From contig NZ_AP028032.1 of assembly GCF_030296935.1 (NCBI RefSeq), positions 2,914,001 to 2,978,000 of the forward strand: a DNA stretch of 64,000 nucleotides. The letters are read 5' to 3'. This DNA is from Coprobacter fastidiosus (GTDB lineage: Bacteria > Bacteroidota > Bacteroidia > Bacteroidales > Coprobacteraceae). Of this stretch, positions 8,540 to 17,812 are shown piece by piece. The notes under the pieces are model-generated. The model did not search any database. It was not told the DNA's origin and saw only the letters and a list, made by a program, of their open reading frames with translations. The stretch's first letter is position 1, and every line of letters starts with the position of its first letter. A program made the translations under genes and the position numbers.

Positions 8540-10219
8540 ATGAAAACGAGAACAATTACTTTTTTAGGGCTTTTTGCCGGCTTGTTTGCGACGGCTTCGG
8601 CTGAAGACCTTGTCATTAAAATGACAGAAGAAAGCGGTGTCGAAATTGTGAATGATGCCCGTTTTGATATTGTAAACAAGTGTTTGGGAAATACAATGCC
8701 CGGAACAACCATCTGTTTGGGTGAAATCGATTTTGGAGACGGAACGACTTATGCTGCTAACGGTGCGGAATTTGCACATGAAAATCCGGATACGGAAGGT
8801 ACATTGGATTTCTATATGGGAGATCCGGATAACGGAGGTTTATTGTTTACACAAATCGATGTTAAGGGTACGAATGCTTTTCAGTATTATCGTACTTTCC
8901 GTTATAATTTTTATCCTGAAGGTACTGATGGTTTTACCTGGCCTACCGGAAAGCATCAAGTATATATGCGCTATAATAACTGTGAAGGTAATCTGAAAAA
9001 GATCGTGTTTTATAACAATGAATTTACTGAAGAAGAGCAAGGGGAAATGCCTGATCCGACGTATGATTATTTTTCAATTCCGGCAAGTGCAGGTTCTGTT
9101 GTGAATCCGGAAGTATGTCCAGATGCTAAATTAAATGATGGTGTTTGGGGAAATACAGGAGAAGGATTGATTGTTAAATTTCCGTCGATAGATTTTAAAG
9201 ATGGAAATACGTATCAACAGATAGCTGTGGTTTCTACTCATGGAGGGTCTACTAATCCGGATGGTTTCCTTGAAATTTATATTGATGGTACGGATAGTGA
9301 AGATAACATGATTGCTAAAATATGGACGGCTCGAGACTGGCGTTGGATTGTTTATGGTACGTTAGCAAAAAACTTAGAGAAAAATATCAGTGGTGTGCAT
9401 GATCTTTATGTAAAATGGACGGGTGCTACAAACTTGAAAGAAATTCAATTGATTGAAGGAACTCCTTGGGAAATAGAAGATGATGAGCCTGAAAAGATAG
9501 AGTTGATAGACGAACCTCTTACTGATAACGCTTATGGCATGCATTTCGATTCGATGGGGGGTATTGAGAACACCGTTGAATTTATGGCATACGGTTCAGA
9601 TGATCTGAAATTTGAGGCTTCTAATATCGGTTATACTTCTTATGGTGTGGTTTTGAAATTTGTTGACGTTGATTTCCAAAATGGACAATTTACTCGTATT
9701 TTGGTAGATCATTCTTCAGACCAGGCGTCTTTGGGAAGCAGTACGTTCGATTTCTATATCGACTTGGATCATGATGATTATAGCGATCTATCGGTATTGG
9801 AAAATGATACGAAATTGGCAACAGTACAGGCTCAGGGTACAAGTAACTGGGCTACTCCGAAGAAAACTGCCGGAACTATGACATCAAAAGTAGAAGGTGT
9901 GCATGATTTGTATATGGTATTTAGGACCGATGCCGGTGCGAATATCCATGGTGTATATTTGGATACCGACTATGATCCTTCTTCTATCTCTACGGCAACA
10001 ATTGAAGGTGTAAAAGTTTGGGGCATGACAAATGCTGTTTGCATCGAGTCTGCTACTGAGTCGTTGACTGTTGATGTGTATAATTTCGCAGGACAGAATA
10101 TTTCTCAAACTAAGGTGGCTGCCGGATTGAGTACTTTGTCTATGGCAAAAGGTATTTATTTGGTAAAAGTTGCCGATGCGAAGGGTAATGTAGCTACTTA
10201 TAAATTGTCTGTAAAATAA
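8540..10219 (+). CDS. Secreted protein with three CBM6-like modules and T9SS sorting domain
   Basis: 559 residues from ATG 8540 (an in-frame TTG lies 9 bp upstream, less likely). Signal peptide ends near ATASA. The body repeats one beta-rich module about three times; each copy ends in a related strand, GKHQVYMRYNN near residue 137, GVHDLYVKWTG near 283 and GVHDLYMVFRT near 452, the pattern of Bacteroidota CBM6-like carbohydrate-binding modules. The last 80 residues (VDVYNFAGQNISQ ... AKGIYLVKV) match a T9SS C-terminal sorting domain. No catalytic domain is evident, so it is likely a surface-anchored glycan-binding protein serving the neighbouring enzymes. A strong terminator follows. Confidence 0.72.
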   Translation: MKTRTITFLGLFAGLFATASAEDLVIKMTEESGVEIVNDARFDIVNKCLGNTMPGTTICLGEIDFGDGTTYAANGAEFAHENPDTEGTLDFYMGDPDNGGLLFTQIDVKGTNAFQYYRTFRYNFYPEGTDGFTWPTGKHQVYMRYNNCEGNLKKIVFYNNEFTEEEQGEMPDPTYDYFSIPASAGSVVNPEVCPDAKLNDGVWGNTGEGLIVKFPSIDFKDGNTYQQIAVVSTHGGSTNPDGFLEIYIDGTDSEDNMIAKIWTARDWRWIVYGTLAKNLEKNISGVHDLYVKWTGATNLKEIQLIEGTPWEIEDDEPEKIELIDEPLTDNAYGMHFDSMGGIENTVEFMAYGSDDLKFEASNIGYTSYGVVLKFVDVDFQNGQFTRILVDHSSDQASLGSSTFDFYIDLDHDDYSDLSVLENDTKLATVQAQGTSNWATPKKTAGTMTSKVEGVHDLYMVFRTDAGANIHGVYLDTDYDPSSISTATIEGVKVWGMTNAVCIESATESLTVDVYNFAGQNISQTKVAAGLSTLSMAKGIYLVKVADAKGNVATYKLSVK

Positions 10220-10239
10220 AAATTTATTTAATTACAAAG

Positions 10240-10266
10240 AACGCCCGTTAAGGGCGTTTTTTGTTT
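10240..10266 (+). terminator. Rho-independent terminator
   Basis: AACGCCC and GGGCGTT form a stem with a 5-nt loop, followed by TTTTTGTTTT. It separates the CBM/T9SS gene from the GH43 gene. Confidence 0.88.
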
Positions 10267-10280
10267 TATCGGGTTAAATT

Positions 10281-11324
10281 ATGGTTACAAAAAAAATTTT
10301 CTTTTTATTTCTTTTTTGCTGTGTGTCGGTATTAGCTTTTCCTCAAAAGAAGAAAAAAACGAGCGGAAATCCTATTTTGCCCGGATGGTATGCCGATCCT
10401 GAAGCTATTGTGTATGGAGATGAATATTGGATATATCCTACATTGTCCGGACTGGTAACTGCTGATGGAAAAGATCCGGATACGGGCAAAAAAACTCGGG
10501 CTGTGCATCAAATTTACAATGTGCAGACATATATGGACGCATTTTCGTCTAAAGATCTTGTTCACTGGACTAAGCATCCGAAAGTCCTTTCGATTGAGAA
10601 TATAAAGTGGCTTGAGTTTGCTTTGTGGGCTCCGTCGGTAATTTCGGCAAACGGGAAATATTATCTTTTTTTCGGGGCTAATGATATTCAGAATAATGAC
10701 CAATACGGTGGTATAGGTGTAGCAGTTGCCGATCGTCCGGAGGGACCTTTCAAAGATGCTTTAGGAAAACCGCTGATCGATAAAATCGTGAATGGCGCAC
10801 AACCTATCGATCAGTTCGTATTCCGTGATGATGACGGCTCTTATTATATGTATTACGGAGGCTGGCATCATTGCAATATGGTAAAGTTGAGTGATGATTT
10901 GTTGAGCATTGTTCCGTTTGATGACGGTACTTTATATAAATCGGTTACTCCTGAAAATTATGTAGAAGGGCCTTTTATGTTGAAGCGAAACGGCAAATAT
11001 TATTTTATGTGGTCTGAAGGTAGCTGGGGTGGTTCTGATTATAGCGTGGCTTATGCTATTTCCGATTCTCCTTTTGGTCCTTTCAAACGTATCGGTAAAA
11101 TATTGCAACAGGATGATAATGTAGCAACCGGAGCCGGACATCATTCGGTGATTCAGATTCCCGGGAAAGACGAATGGTATATCGTTTATCATCGCAGACC
11201 TTTAGGTGATACCAATCAGAATCATAGAGAAACGTGTATCGACCGGATGTATTTTGATAAGGACGGATATATTCTTCCTGTTAAAATAACGTTTGAGGGG
11301 GTTAAGCCTCGTCGCATCAAATAA
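10281..11324 (+). CDS. Glycoside hydrolase family 43 enzyme
   Basis: 347 residues with a signal peptide (cleavage near AFPQ). The five-bladed propeller signatures of GH43 are present: Asp39 in PGWYADPEAIV (catalytic base), Asp177 in IDQFVFRDDDG (pKa modulator) and Glu229 in YVEGPFML (catalytic acid). Length and single-domain build fit arabinosidase, xylosidase or endo-arabinanase-like members; the exact activity cannot be told from sequence alone. It lies 15 bp after a terminator, so it may be transcribed separately or by read-through, but its position suggests it belongs to the same glycan locus. Confidence 0.9.
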   Translation: MVTKKIFFLFLFCCVSVLAFPQKKKKTSGNPILPGWYADPEAIVYGDEYWIYPTLSGLVTADGKDPDTGKKTRAVHQIYNVQTYMDAFSSKDLVHWTKHPKVLSIENIKWLEFALWAPSVISANGKYYLFFGANDIQNNDQYGGIGVAVADRPEGPFKDALGKPLIDKIVNGAQPIDQFVFRDDDGSYYMYYGGWHHCNMVKLSDDLLSIVPFDDGTLYKSVTPENYVEGPFMLKRNGKYYFMWSEGSWGGSDYSVAYAISDSPFGPFKRIGKILQQDDNVATGAGHHSVIQIPGKDEWYIVYHRRPLGDTNQNHRETCIDRMYFDKDGYILPVKITFEGVKPRRIK

Positions 11325-11344
11325 ACTGTTCGCTTTTTATTTGT

Positions 11345-11387
11345 TATATGAAAAATGCCCCTCGATATTAGGGGCATTTTTCATATA
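11345..11387. terminator. Bidirectional terminator between convergent genes
   Basis: TATATGAAAAATGCCCCT pairs perfectly with AGGGGCATTTTTCATATA over an 18-bp stem; the A/T-rich flanks give U-tracts in both directions. It ends GH43 on the plus strand and the ABC-2 permease operon on the minus strand. Confidence 0.85.
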
Positions 11388-11430
11388 AAGTGTGTAATCT
11401 TTTTGATCTATTTCGGATTTAGACAGCCTC

Positions 11431-12666
11431 TTATATTTGATAGTTTTCTTCTATCTTTCCTCTGAAACCTCTTTTTTTATCTTTCCATATTTGATATCTG
11501 TATGCCAGACATGCTGTTATAAAATAGATTCCGGTAAGTATCCACAGATTAATGAATGCATCATGTACGTCACTGATGCTAGCTCCTGTAGTATTCATGC
11601 GGACGAAGCCTTCGATTCCCCATGTTGAAGGTATGATAGCTCCTATTATTTTCCAGATTTCGGGCATTGCATAACGTGGCCATGTAATACCTGAAATAAA
11701 GAGAAACAGCAATGAAGTAAAAACAAACAGTAGGAACGATGTCTCCCGTTCTCTTACAAATATAGAGAGTGTCATTCCGAAAAATATGGATGATAATAAA
11801 AATGGTGCGATGAACGCGTATATTTCCCATTGGTTTCCTATCTGAGGATATTTGAATAGCCAAGGTACTACGTGTAATATATACATTGTGGAGACAATGT
11901 AAAGGCTATAATAACATATCGCTTTCCCAAAAACAATATGCATGATATTGTTATGCATCATTTCCCGGTTGGAATAATATCTATGCAATTTCTTGTGTTC
12001 GTATATTCCCCCTGCTAAAAGTCCAATTCCTAAAATAAGACTTTGTTGCAAAACCAATATCAAGACTGCCGGAATAAGAAACGATGCGAAACCGCTTTCG
12101 GGGTTATAGAGAGTTATAGAACTGTATGGAATAGGAGACATCGCCATTTTAGCTTGTTCGGGGGTCGCACCACCTAATGCGGCGACTTGTAGTTTTGACC
12201 CTAAGTCCATCGTCACTTCTGTCAAAGCGATCAGAAATCCTTTGTAGTTAAGTAATATACTCATATCTGAGTAAAAAATAACCGGACTTTGCTCTCCTCG
12301 CATAAGTTTTTTGCTGAAATCCTCCGGAATGAGCATAATGCCGTAACAGTTCTTTTCATACATTATTTTTTTTGCTTCATCCATATTAGCGCAATAAGAT
12401 ACGATCTTTGCATTCGGGCTTGCATCCATGTTCCTACATAATTCACGACTTAACGGAGTGCGGGCGTTATCTACTACAACCATCGGAACATCTCGTACGA
12501 CTTCAGGATTATAAATAAGAGCATATAATATCGGATATGCAAATGGCAGGGCAAAGAAAAAAATCAATGCTCCGAAATCCCGGAATACCGTTACATATTC
12601 TTTTCTCCAGATATAGCAGACATCCAGCATTCCGGTTTTTATCGATTCGAATATTTGTAGTTTCAT
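11431..12666 (-). CDS. ABC-2 type transporter permease (second of pair)
   Basis: 411 residues from ATG 12666 (MKLQIFESIK); an upstream ATG at 12705 would overlap the previous gene by 11 bp and is less likely. Architecture is that of the YhhJ/YbhR group: one N-terminal transmembrane helix, a large extracytoplasmic domain with the VVVDNARTPLSRELCRNMD and YGIMLIPEDF motifs, then five membrane helices. Such proteins form the inner membrane part of HlyD-assisted exporters. It is the last gene of a TolC-HlyD-permease-permease set on the minus strand. No ATP-binding subunit gene is present in the set, which is odd for an ABC exporter. Confidence 0.88.
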   Translation of the reverse strand: MKLQIFESIKTGMLDVCYIWRKEYVTVFRDFGALIFFFALPFAYPILYALIYNPEVVRDVPMVVVDNARTPLSRELCRNMDASPNAKIVSYCANMDEAKKIMYEKNCYGIMLIPEDFSKKLMRGEQSPVIFYSDMSILLNYKGFLIALTEVTMDLGSKLQVAALGGATPEQAKMAMSPIPYSSITLYNPESGFASFLIPAVLILVLQQSLILGIGLLAGGIYEHKKLHRYYSNREMMHNNIMHIVFGKAICYYSLYIVSTMYILHVVPWLFKYPQIGNQWEIYAFIAPFLLSSIFFGMTLSIFVRERETSFLLFVFTSLLFLFISGITWPRYAMPEIWKIIGAIIPSTWGIEGFVRMNTTGASISDVHDAFINLWILTGIYFITACLAYRYQIWKDKKRGFRGKIEENYQI

Positions 12667-12694
12667 CTTTAATACTTTTTTATCCTGCTTATTG

Positions 12695-13876
12695 CTAAGG
12701 AACATATACTTGATTTTGCAAAGCGGTTTTGAGTCGTTTCAGTAACGGTAAAGAAGCTATGGCAAAAAGGAACAAATACAGATAATGCATTCGGCTGTAA
12801 TATAACGGTATGCCGTTCAACGCTTGATCTGCGTATATCAGGAAATAATGTCGTAGCGGGAATATGTTCGACAATAACTGAAATGGCGGATACATGGCAG
12901 GCACGGGGAATGAAAATCCGGTAATCGAAATAGAAATGATTCCGAATAATGCGGCTATACTCAACCCTATTCTTAACGATGGTGCTATACTCATCATGAT
13001 AACGCCGAAGCTTTGGCTTGCAAGAACCAACAAGAACATTGCCGCCAGCATCGGCCAGATTCCGTTATGTAATGGGAAATGCCAGTATCCGTAGAGCATA
13101 GATTGCAGTAATGCTCCCATGATAAAAAACAGAACGGTTTGCGGAAGTAATTTCCCTGTAATAGCCAATACGACCGAGTTGTGTGATCGAGCTAACCATT
13201 CTCTGGATGTTCCGTGTTTGATTTCTGTTCCGATGCTGAATACGGTTGTCAATAATATCATTATTTGCAGCATTCCCGGAATAAATGTATTATTCAAATA
13301 GACAGAATAACTTATCCAAGGGTTACCTAATTCATGTACTGCCGTAGGCACAGGTTGTAATTGGGGCATAATTTCATATCCGTATTCTCCGTGGGCGAGT
13401 AAGGTTTGCTGTACGATAGCCCCGGAGGCAAGTACCGACATCGTTTTGAAATTCTTATATAACAAAGACGCAGGTATGTAGTATGCGTTATTGGTGTAAA
13501 ACGATATTTCCGGTCTGCGGCCGGCCATAGCTTTTGCTTCGAAACTTTCCGGTATCACTAAGAACCCGTATATTTCTCCCTTTTGCAGCGATTTTCGAGC
13601 TTCTGTAAAGCTGTTGGGTTGCTCTGTAACTTGTGTCAGACTCATTGCATCGAGTTGCCGGATAAAATTTCTCGATGCTGCAGAATGGTCGAGATCGACG
13701 ACGGCGGTGGGAATCTCTTCCGGTAATCCTTCGTTCATAAGAGTTAACAGAAAAAGATAGCTGATGAGAGGTGCTATTATTATACAGAAAATGTATATCG
13801 GTCTGGAAACCAGCCGGTGCAATTCTCTTATGATGACTGCCCAAAGAATTTTTGTAACCGATTTTTTTTCTGGCAT
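12695..13876 (-). CDS. ABC-2 type transporter permease (first of pair)
   Basis: 393 residues, same architecture as its downstream neighbour: N-terminal helix (PIYIFCIIIAPLISYLFLL), a periplasmic domain with AVVDLDHSAASRNFIRQLD and YGFLVIPESFE, then a C-terminal membrane block with helices around residues 215-380. The two permeases are clear paralogues and probably form a heterodimer. The gene follows the HlyD gene after 52 bp. Substrate unknown; relatives export drugs, dyes or lipids. Confidence 0.88.
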   Translation of the reverse strand: MPEKKSVTKILWAVIIRELHRLVSRPIYIFCIIIAPLISYLFLLTLMNEGLPEEIPTAVVDLDHSAASRNFIRQLDAMSLTQVTEQPNSFTEARKSLQKGEIYGFLVIPESFEAKAMAGRRPEISFYTNNAYYIPASLLYKNFKTMSVLASGAIVQQTLLAHGEYGYEIMPQLQPVPTAVHELGNPWISYSVYLNNTFIPGMLQIMILLTTVFSIGTEIKHGTSREWLARSHNSVVLAITGKLLPQTVLFFIMGALLQSMLYGYWHFPLHNGIWPMLAAMFLLVLASQSFGVIMMSIAPSLRIGLSIAALFGIISISITGFSFPVPAMYPPFQLLSNIFPLRHYFLIYADQALNGIPLYYSRMHYLYLFLFAIASLPLLKRLKTALQNQVYVP

Positions 13877-13928
13877 GTAATTTTTGTATTGAGAGTCCGT
13901 TAAAGATGGCGGACTCGGATGTAACTAA

Positions 13929-14924
13929 TTATTTTTTCAGCAAGACAGACATTCCCGGACGCAGGTTTTCTACCGGAGCTGTCGGACGAGCTTTGATCTG
14001 GAACGTTTTGGCGTCATATTGTCCGCTTACTTTTGTCGCTCTCCATACAGCATAAGTGCCTAAATCTTTTATATAGTAAATTTTCAAAGTGATTTCTTTG
14101 TTTCCTAAAGCCGGAATTATTGCCGGTATTTCTTTTCCCATAGTCAGGTTCTGCAGGAGTTCTTCTCTTACGTTGAATGTAACCCACATGTCATTCAGAT
14201 TCAGAACATTCATAATCGGAGCTCCAGTACCTACCAGCTCGCCTTCGTTAGGGAATATGTCGGATATTTCTCCGTCGATCGGAGCTGTCAGGTATGAGTC
14301 TGCCAATACCGATTCGACTTGAGCCACGCTTCCTTTTGCTGCCAGCAACATTGCTGCCGCGGCCTCTTTATCTTCGATTTGCGCACCTTTTTTGGCCATT
14401 TCATATTGAGATCTTGCTGCGCTTTCGGTGGCTTTCATTGCGTTATAGTTTGCTTCGGCTTCATCGCGTTTTTGGGCAGAAATCACGCCTTTTTTGAAAA
14501 GAGCCTGCATCCGGTCGTATGATTTTTTTGCAATATCGAGTCCGGCTATTGCTTTTTGCCACATATCATAAGCCGAGTTTATTACTTCTATGCGTGCTCC
14601 TTTATCTACTTTTTGGTTTTGGGCCTTATATACATTCTCCATAGCAGAAGCCTGCATGAGTTTAGCTTCGGCATCGGATGAAAAGATGCGGACAAGAGTA
14701 TCGCCTTTATGTACGCTTTGTCCGTCCTCCACCATAAATTCGACAATACGTCCCGGAAGTTTTCCCGATACCCGTACTTGGGTTGCTTCTGCTTGTCCTT
14801 GTATGGTTTCGTCACCCGGTTTCAACATGAAGAATCCGATCATTGCGAGAATGATGATCACGATAATGAGTCCGACTAATCCGATGATCAGACTTTTTTC
14901 TTTTTTTCTTTGAGGAGTATCCAT
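13929..14924 (-). CDS. HlyD/EmrA-type periplasmic adaptor subunit
   Basis: 331 residues with one N-terminal transmembrane helix (residues about 11-33), a biotinyl-lipoyl-like half motif (GRIVEFMVEDGQSVHKGDTLV), a helical hairpin (residues about 80-190) and the matching second half (LTAPIDGEISDIFPNEGELV), then a beta-barrel domain. This is the normal adaptor build linking an inner membrane transporter to TolC. It sits between the TolC gene (27 bp upstream) and the two permeases. Confidence 0.92.
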   Translation of the reverse strand: MDTPQRKKEKSLIIGLVGLIIVIIILAMIGFFMLKPGDETIQGQAEATQVRVSGKLPGRIVEFMVEDGQSVHKGDTLVRIFSSDAEAKLMQASAMENVYKAQNQKVDKGARIEVINSAYDMWQKAIAGLDIAKKSYDRMQALFKKGVISAQKRDEAEANYNAMKATESAARSQYEMAKKGAQIEDKEAAAAMLLAAKGSVAQVESVLADSYLTAPIDGEISDIFPNEGELVGTGAPIMNVLNLNDMWVTFNVREELLQNLTMGKEIPAIIPALGNKEITLKIYYIKDLGTYAVWRATKVSGQYDAKTFQIKARPTAPVENLRPGMSVLLKK

Positions 14925-14951
14925 TGTCGTTTGTTTTTTACGTTTCCTATT

Positions 14952-16403
14952 TTATTTCATTAATCCCATAGCCTTAGACAAATAAACTTCGCATAAGCGG
15001 ACGTCTATTTCGGCATCTATTTTTTCTGACTGGGCTTGTAACCAGGCAGTCTGAGCTTCCAGTACATTATCGGTCGTAAGAACTCCCTCTTCGAATCCGA
15101 TTTGGGCGTTACGAAGGTTTTCTTCTGCTTTTTCCATATTTTTGCGTGTCATAATCAGTTTTTTATTTGCTTCGTTTACTTTAAACGTAGCCTGATTGAC
15201 TTGTAATTCGATTTTTTCTTTAGCTTCTTCTAAATTCAAAAGAGCGATATTTCTTTCTGTTTTAGCCGCTTTTACTTTATAAAAATCTTTTCCCCAATGG
15301 AAAACCGGAATTTTAAGCATTACACCTACATTGAAAAATCCGTCTACTCTCTTTTCGAAACTGTTGAAAACATTCGGATTGGAGAACATATAACTGCCTG
15401 TCAACGCAAGGTTAGGCAACATGGCGGAAAGCGCGACTTTTTGTTTTTGTTTATAAATTTCGGTCGCTAATGTGAGGCTCTGTATTTCACTGCGGTTGGC
15501 ATATACTTCATCCATGTTGATGGAGTTTGTCGGAGTTGGAAGGTTTTCTTCATGTAACTCTTCTATTTCGTCAGCTAAAGTATAAGGCATGTTTATCGGT
15601 AATCCGCAAATTTGTGCCAAAAGCATTTTAGAGAGGCTGAGTCCGTCAGAAACTTTTGTTAAAGTGATTTGTGCTTCGTTTTGTTTTACTGCAACAGTCA
15701 GCCCGTCAGATTGAGTTGCAACCCCCTCAGCTATCATTGCTTCGACATTTTGGTATAAAGAATCTAAAAGATCGGCATAACTCTCGGCCAGTTTCTTTTT
15801 ATATACCAACGATACTACTTGCCAATAGATTTCGTCCGTTTGGAATACAAGGTCTTTTACTGCTGTGCTCTTCTGAGTTTTTGCCAGTTCTTCTGCATAT
15901 TTGGTGATTTGATTGTAGGCCCTTATTTTTCCGCCCATATAAATAGGTTGGGTAAGCGTAATTGCCCCCCCGAACATATTGGTCGTATTGGTACGCAGAG
16001 CATTTACTAAAGATTGTCCTGCTCCGTTTACCGAGTTTATTATGCCAGCACCCAATTGTTGAAGTTGTGGTCCGAGTTCGGGATGTTGAGCTATTATTTG
16101 TTGCATTATAGGAGCTAATGTATTTGTCCCTGCATTTGATAATTGCTCTTTTTGTTTATCGCTTAATAGAGAGATTTCTTTTGAATTATACATGTAACCG
16201 CCTACTGCATCGAATCCGGGCAAATAATTTGCAAATGCCGATTTCTTTTCATAACCGGCTGCTTTTATTTTTTCGTTGGCAATACGTATCTGTTTGTTAT
16301 TGTTTATTGCCATATTCCGGCACGAGTCAAGGGTAAAAACCTGTTGTGCGATAGCATTACTTCCGCCAATGATGAGTAAACAGAGGACAATTAATTTTTT
16401 CAT
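14952..16403 (-). CDS. TolC family outer membrane efflux protein
   Basis: 483 residues: signal peptide (cleavage near AIAQQ), two outer-membrane-efflux repeats with long amphipathic helices (for example residues about 360-475), ending LSKAMGLMK. It is the first gene of the exporter operon and has its own promoter 120 bp upstream. An unusually Gln/Asn-rich insertion lies around residues 85-145 (QQIIAQHPELGPQLQQLGAG), in the place of a variable loop. Confidence 0.93.
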   Translation of the reverse strand: MKKLIVLCLLIIGGSNAIAQQVFTLDSCRNMAINNNKQIRIANEKIKAAGYEKKSAFANYLPGFDAVGGYMYNSKEISLLSDKQKEQLSNAGTNTLAPIMQQIIAQHPELGPQLQQLGAGIINSVNGAGQSLVNALRTNTTNMFGGAITLTQPIYMGGKIRAYNQITKYAEELAKTQKSTAVKDLVFQTDEIYWQVVSLVYKKKLAESYADLLDSLYQNVEAMIAEGVATQSDGLTVAVKQNEAQITLTKVSDGLSLSKMLLAQICGLPINMPYTLADEIEELHEENLPTPTNSINMDEVYANRSEIQSLTLATEIYKQKQKVALSAMLPNLALTGSYMFSNPNVFNSFEKRVDGFFNVGVMLKIPVFHWGKDFYKVKAAKTERNIALLNLEEAKEKIELQVNQATFKVNEANKKLIMTRKNMEKAEENLRNAQIGFEEGVLTTDNVLEAQTAWLQAQSEKIDAEIDVRLCEVYLSKAMGLMK

Positions 16404-16525
16404 TCTGTTCGTTGTTTAGATATTATTTCTCAAATCTCGCATTATATTCTTAAATATGCAATTGTTGCATAAACAATCTTTCTATGTTAAAAAAATAGAG
16501 ACTTCACAGCTCTATCTTTTACCGG

Positions 16526-16556
16526 CAAAGATATATTGTGAATATTAACATAACAA
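16526..16556 (-). promoter_or_regulatory. Bacteroidota-type promoter of the TolC-HlyD-permease operon
   Basis: On the minus strand TATCTTTG (16533-16526) fits the TAnnTTTG -7 box, and TTG (16556-16554) lies 20 nt upstream as -33 element. Transcription would start near 16520, giving a leader of about 115 nt before the TolC start. Confidence 0.65.
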
Positions 16557-16610
16557 GATTTTCTTTCGGTTAGTTTTCTGTTTTTATTCTTTTTTAATAA
16601 AAGGGGAAGC

Positions 16611-16650
16611 AAAAAATTGTTGCCGAAATATGATTCATATTTCGGCAACA
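16611..16650 (-). terminator. Rho-independent terminator of the coiled-coil membrane protein gene
   Basis: TGTTGCCGAAATATG and CATATTTCGGCAACA form a perfect 15-bp stem with a 3-nt loop; read on the minus strand it is followed by ATTTTTT. It lies 31 bp after the stop codon of the upstream minus-strand gene. Confidence 0.88.
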
Positions 16651-16681
16651 GACAGTTCTACAATATTTTGTTGATCTATTG

Positions 16682-17575
16682 TTATTTTTCTAAGCTAAAT
16701 GACTTGCTTCCGATCATATAATTGTCGGCAAAGATATCGACCCGATAATCCCCTGGATATAAGAATTCTTCGACATTCCAATAGAGGCACAAATTCATTT
16801 CTTCTCCGTCATATTCTATAAGTTTGCGAGTAGAGAAGTTGATTTCTTTATCTTCGTAGTGAAATAAATCTGCCCGACTTTTTACCAGAATATCCCCGTC
16901 TGGTTTCATAATCCGGAGATAAATATATTTTTCACCGACTTCGGCCGTTACGTTTTTGGCAATGGTAAAACATACCTTTATTTGTTCGATTTTACTGATT
17001 TTGTTGGTTTCCTTGCCTCTTTTATTGATCGGTGTAACCGTGATTCCGACTGCATCCAATTTTGATGCTAACGTAACTTTGTGACTGAGCTGTTCTTTAT
17101 CTTTTTGCAATTGAGAAGCAGTTTGGGCTACAGCTTGATATTTACTGGTGACAGATTTGTTTTCTTCCATCAGCTTTTTGTTGAGGGAGTTGAGGGAGTC
17201 GATTTGTATGATGTAGTTACGCATTACGCTTCGTAATGTAGCCAATTCTTTTTTCAGTTCATTGATGCGTGCGGCATCAGTAGCTTTGACGGTACGAAGT
17301 TCTTCGAGCAGACGTTGGACTTTCATTTTTTCGGCATCCAACTTTTGTACTAAAGAGTCGTTGTTCAATAATATTTTTCCACCTTCATATTGGTCATACT
17401 GGAATGCGAGGTCGGCATATTCTTTTTCAAGTTCTTTCCGTTCGTTTTCGATTTCAACTTGCGTTTTGAAATCTTCCATCTCTTTCTTTTGTGAGTAAAT
17501 AAAATATGCAGCGATTACCAAAATGACAACAAGAATAGCGCATGCTACAATCCATATGACAGATCCTTTTTTCAT
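16682..17575 (-). CDS. Membrane-anchored coiled-coil protein, function unknown
   Basis: 297 residues. An N-terminal transmembrane helix (residues about 7-28) is followed by a long coiled coil (about 29-170, rich in Glu/Lys heptads such as LEKEYADLAFQYDQYEGGK) and a C-terminal beta-rich domain (about 175-297) with KVCFTIAKNVTAEVGEKYIYLRIMKPDGDIL. The C-terminal domain probably lies in the periplasm, held off the membrane by the coiled coil. I recognise this shape from hypothetical Bacteroidales proteins but know no function. It is a single-gene unit with its own promoter and terminator. Confidence 0.8.
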   Translation of the reverse strand: MKKGSVIWIVACAILVVILVIAAYFIYSQKKEMEDFKTQVEIENERKELEKEYADLAFQYDQYEGGKILLNNDSLVQKLDAEKMKVQRLLEELRTVKATDAARINELKKELATLRSVMRNYIIQIDSLNSLNKKLMEENKSVTSKYQAVAQTASQLQKDKEQLSHKVTLASKLDAVGITVTPINKRGKETNKISKIEQIKVCFTIAKNVTAEVGEKYIYLRIMKPDGDILVKSRADLFHYEDKEINFSTRKLIEYDGEEMNLCLYWNVEEFLYPGDYRVDIFADNYMIGSKSFSLEK

Positions 17576-17636
17576 ATTTGAAAAAGTATTTTCAGATTAG
17601 AATATTTTTTATTCTCCATCGGGAGAATATTGCTCG

Positions 17637-17667
17637 CAAAGGTAAACGTTTTAGAAGCAAAAATCAA
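17637..17667 (-). promoter_or_regulatory. Promoter of the coiled-coil membrane protein gene
   Basis: Minus-strand TACCTTTG (17644-17637) is a TAnnTTTG -7 box; TTG (17667-17665) sits 20 nt upstream. The leader contains a hairpin made by ATTCTCC and GGAGAAT (17610-17629). Confidence 0.65.
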
Positions 17668-17752
17668 CCATATTAGATTTTTTAAGTTATGAATCGGGAA
17701 TTCTTTGTTTCGTGGAGGTTTTGATGTATGATTATTAAAATAAATTAGCTTG

Positions 17753-17783
17753 ATTGGAAAACCGATCAAAATATCTATCTTTG
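17753..17783 (+). promoter_or_regulatory. Promoter of the PASTA-rluD-ddl operon
   Basis: TATCTTTG at 17776-17783 is a -7 box, with TTG at 17754-17756 spaced 19 nt upstream. The spacer carries an inverted repeat, TGATTGG and CCGATCA (17751-17769), a possible operator. Confidence 0.6.
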
Positions 17784-17812
17784 CCAATTCTAATATGTAT
17801 AATTGAAAAGCA

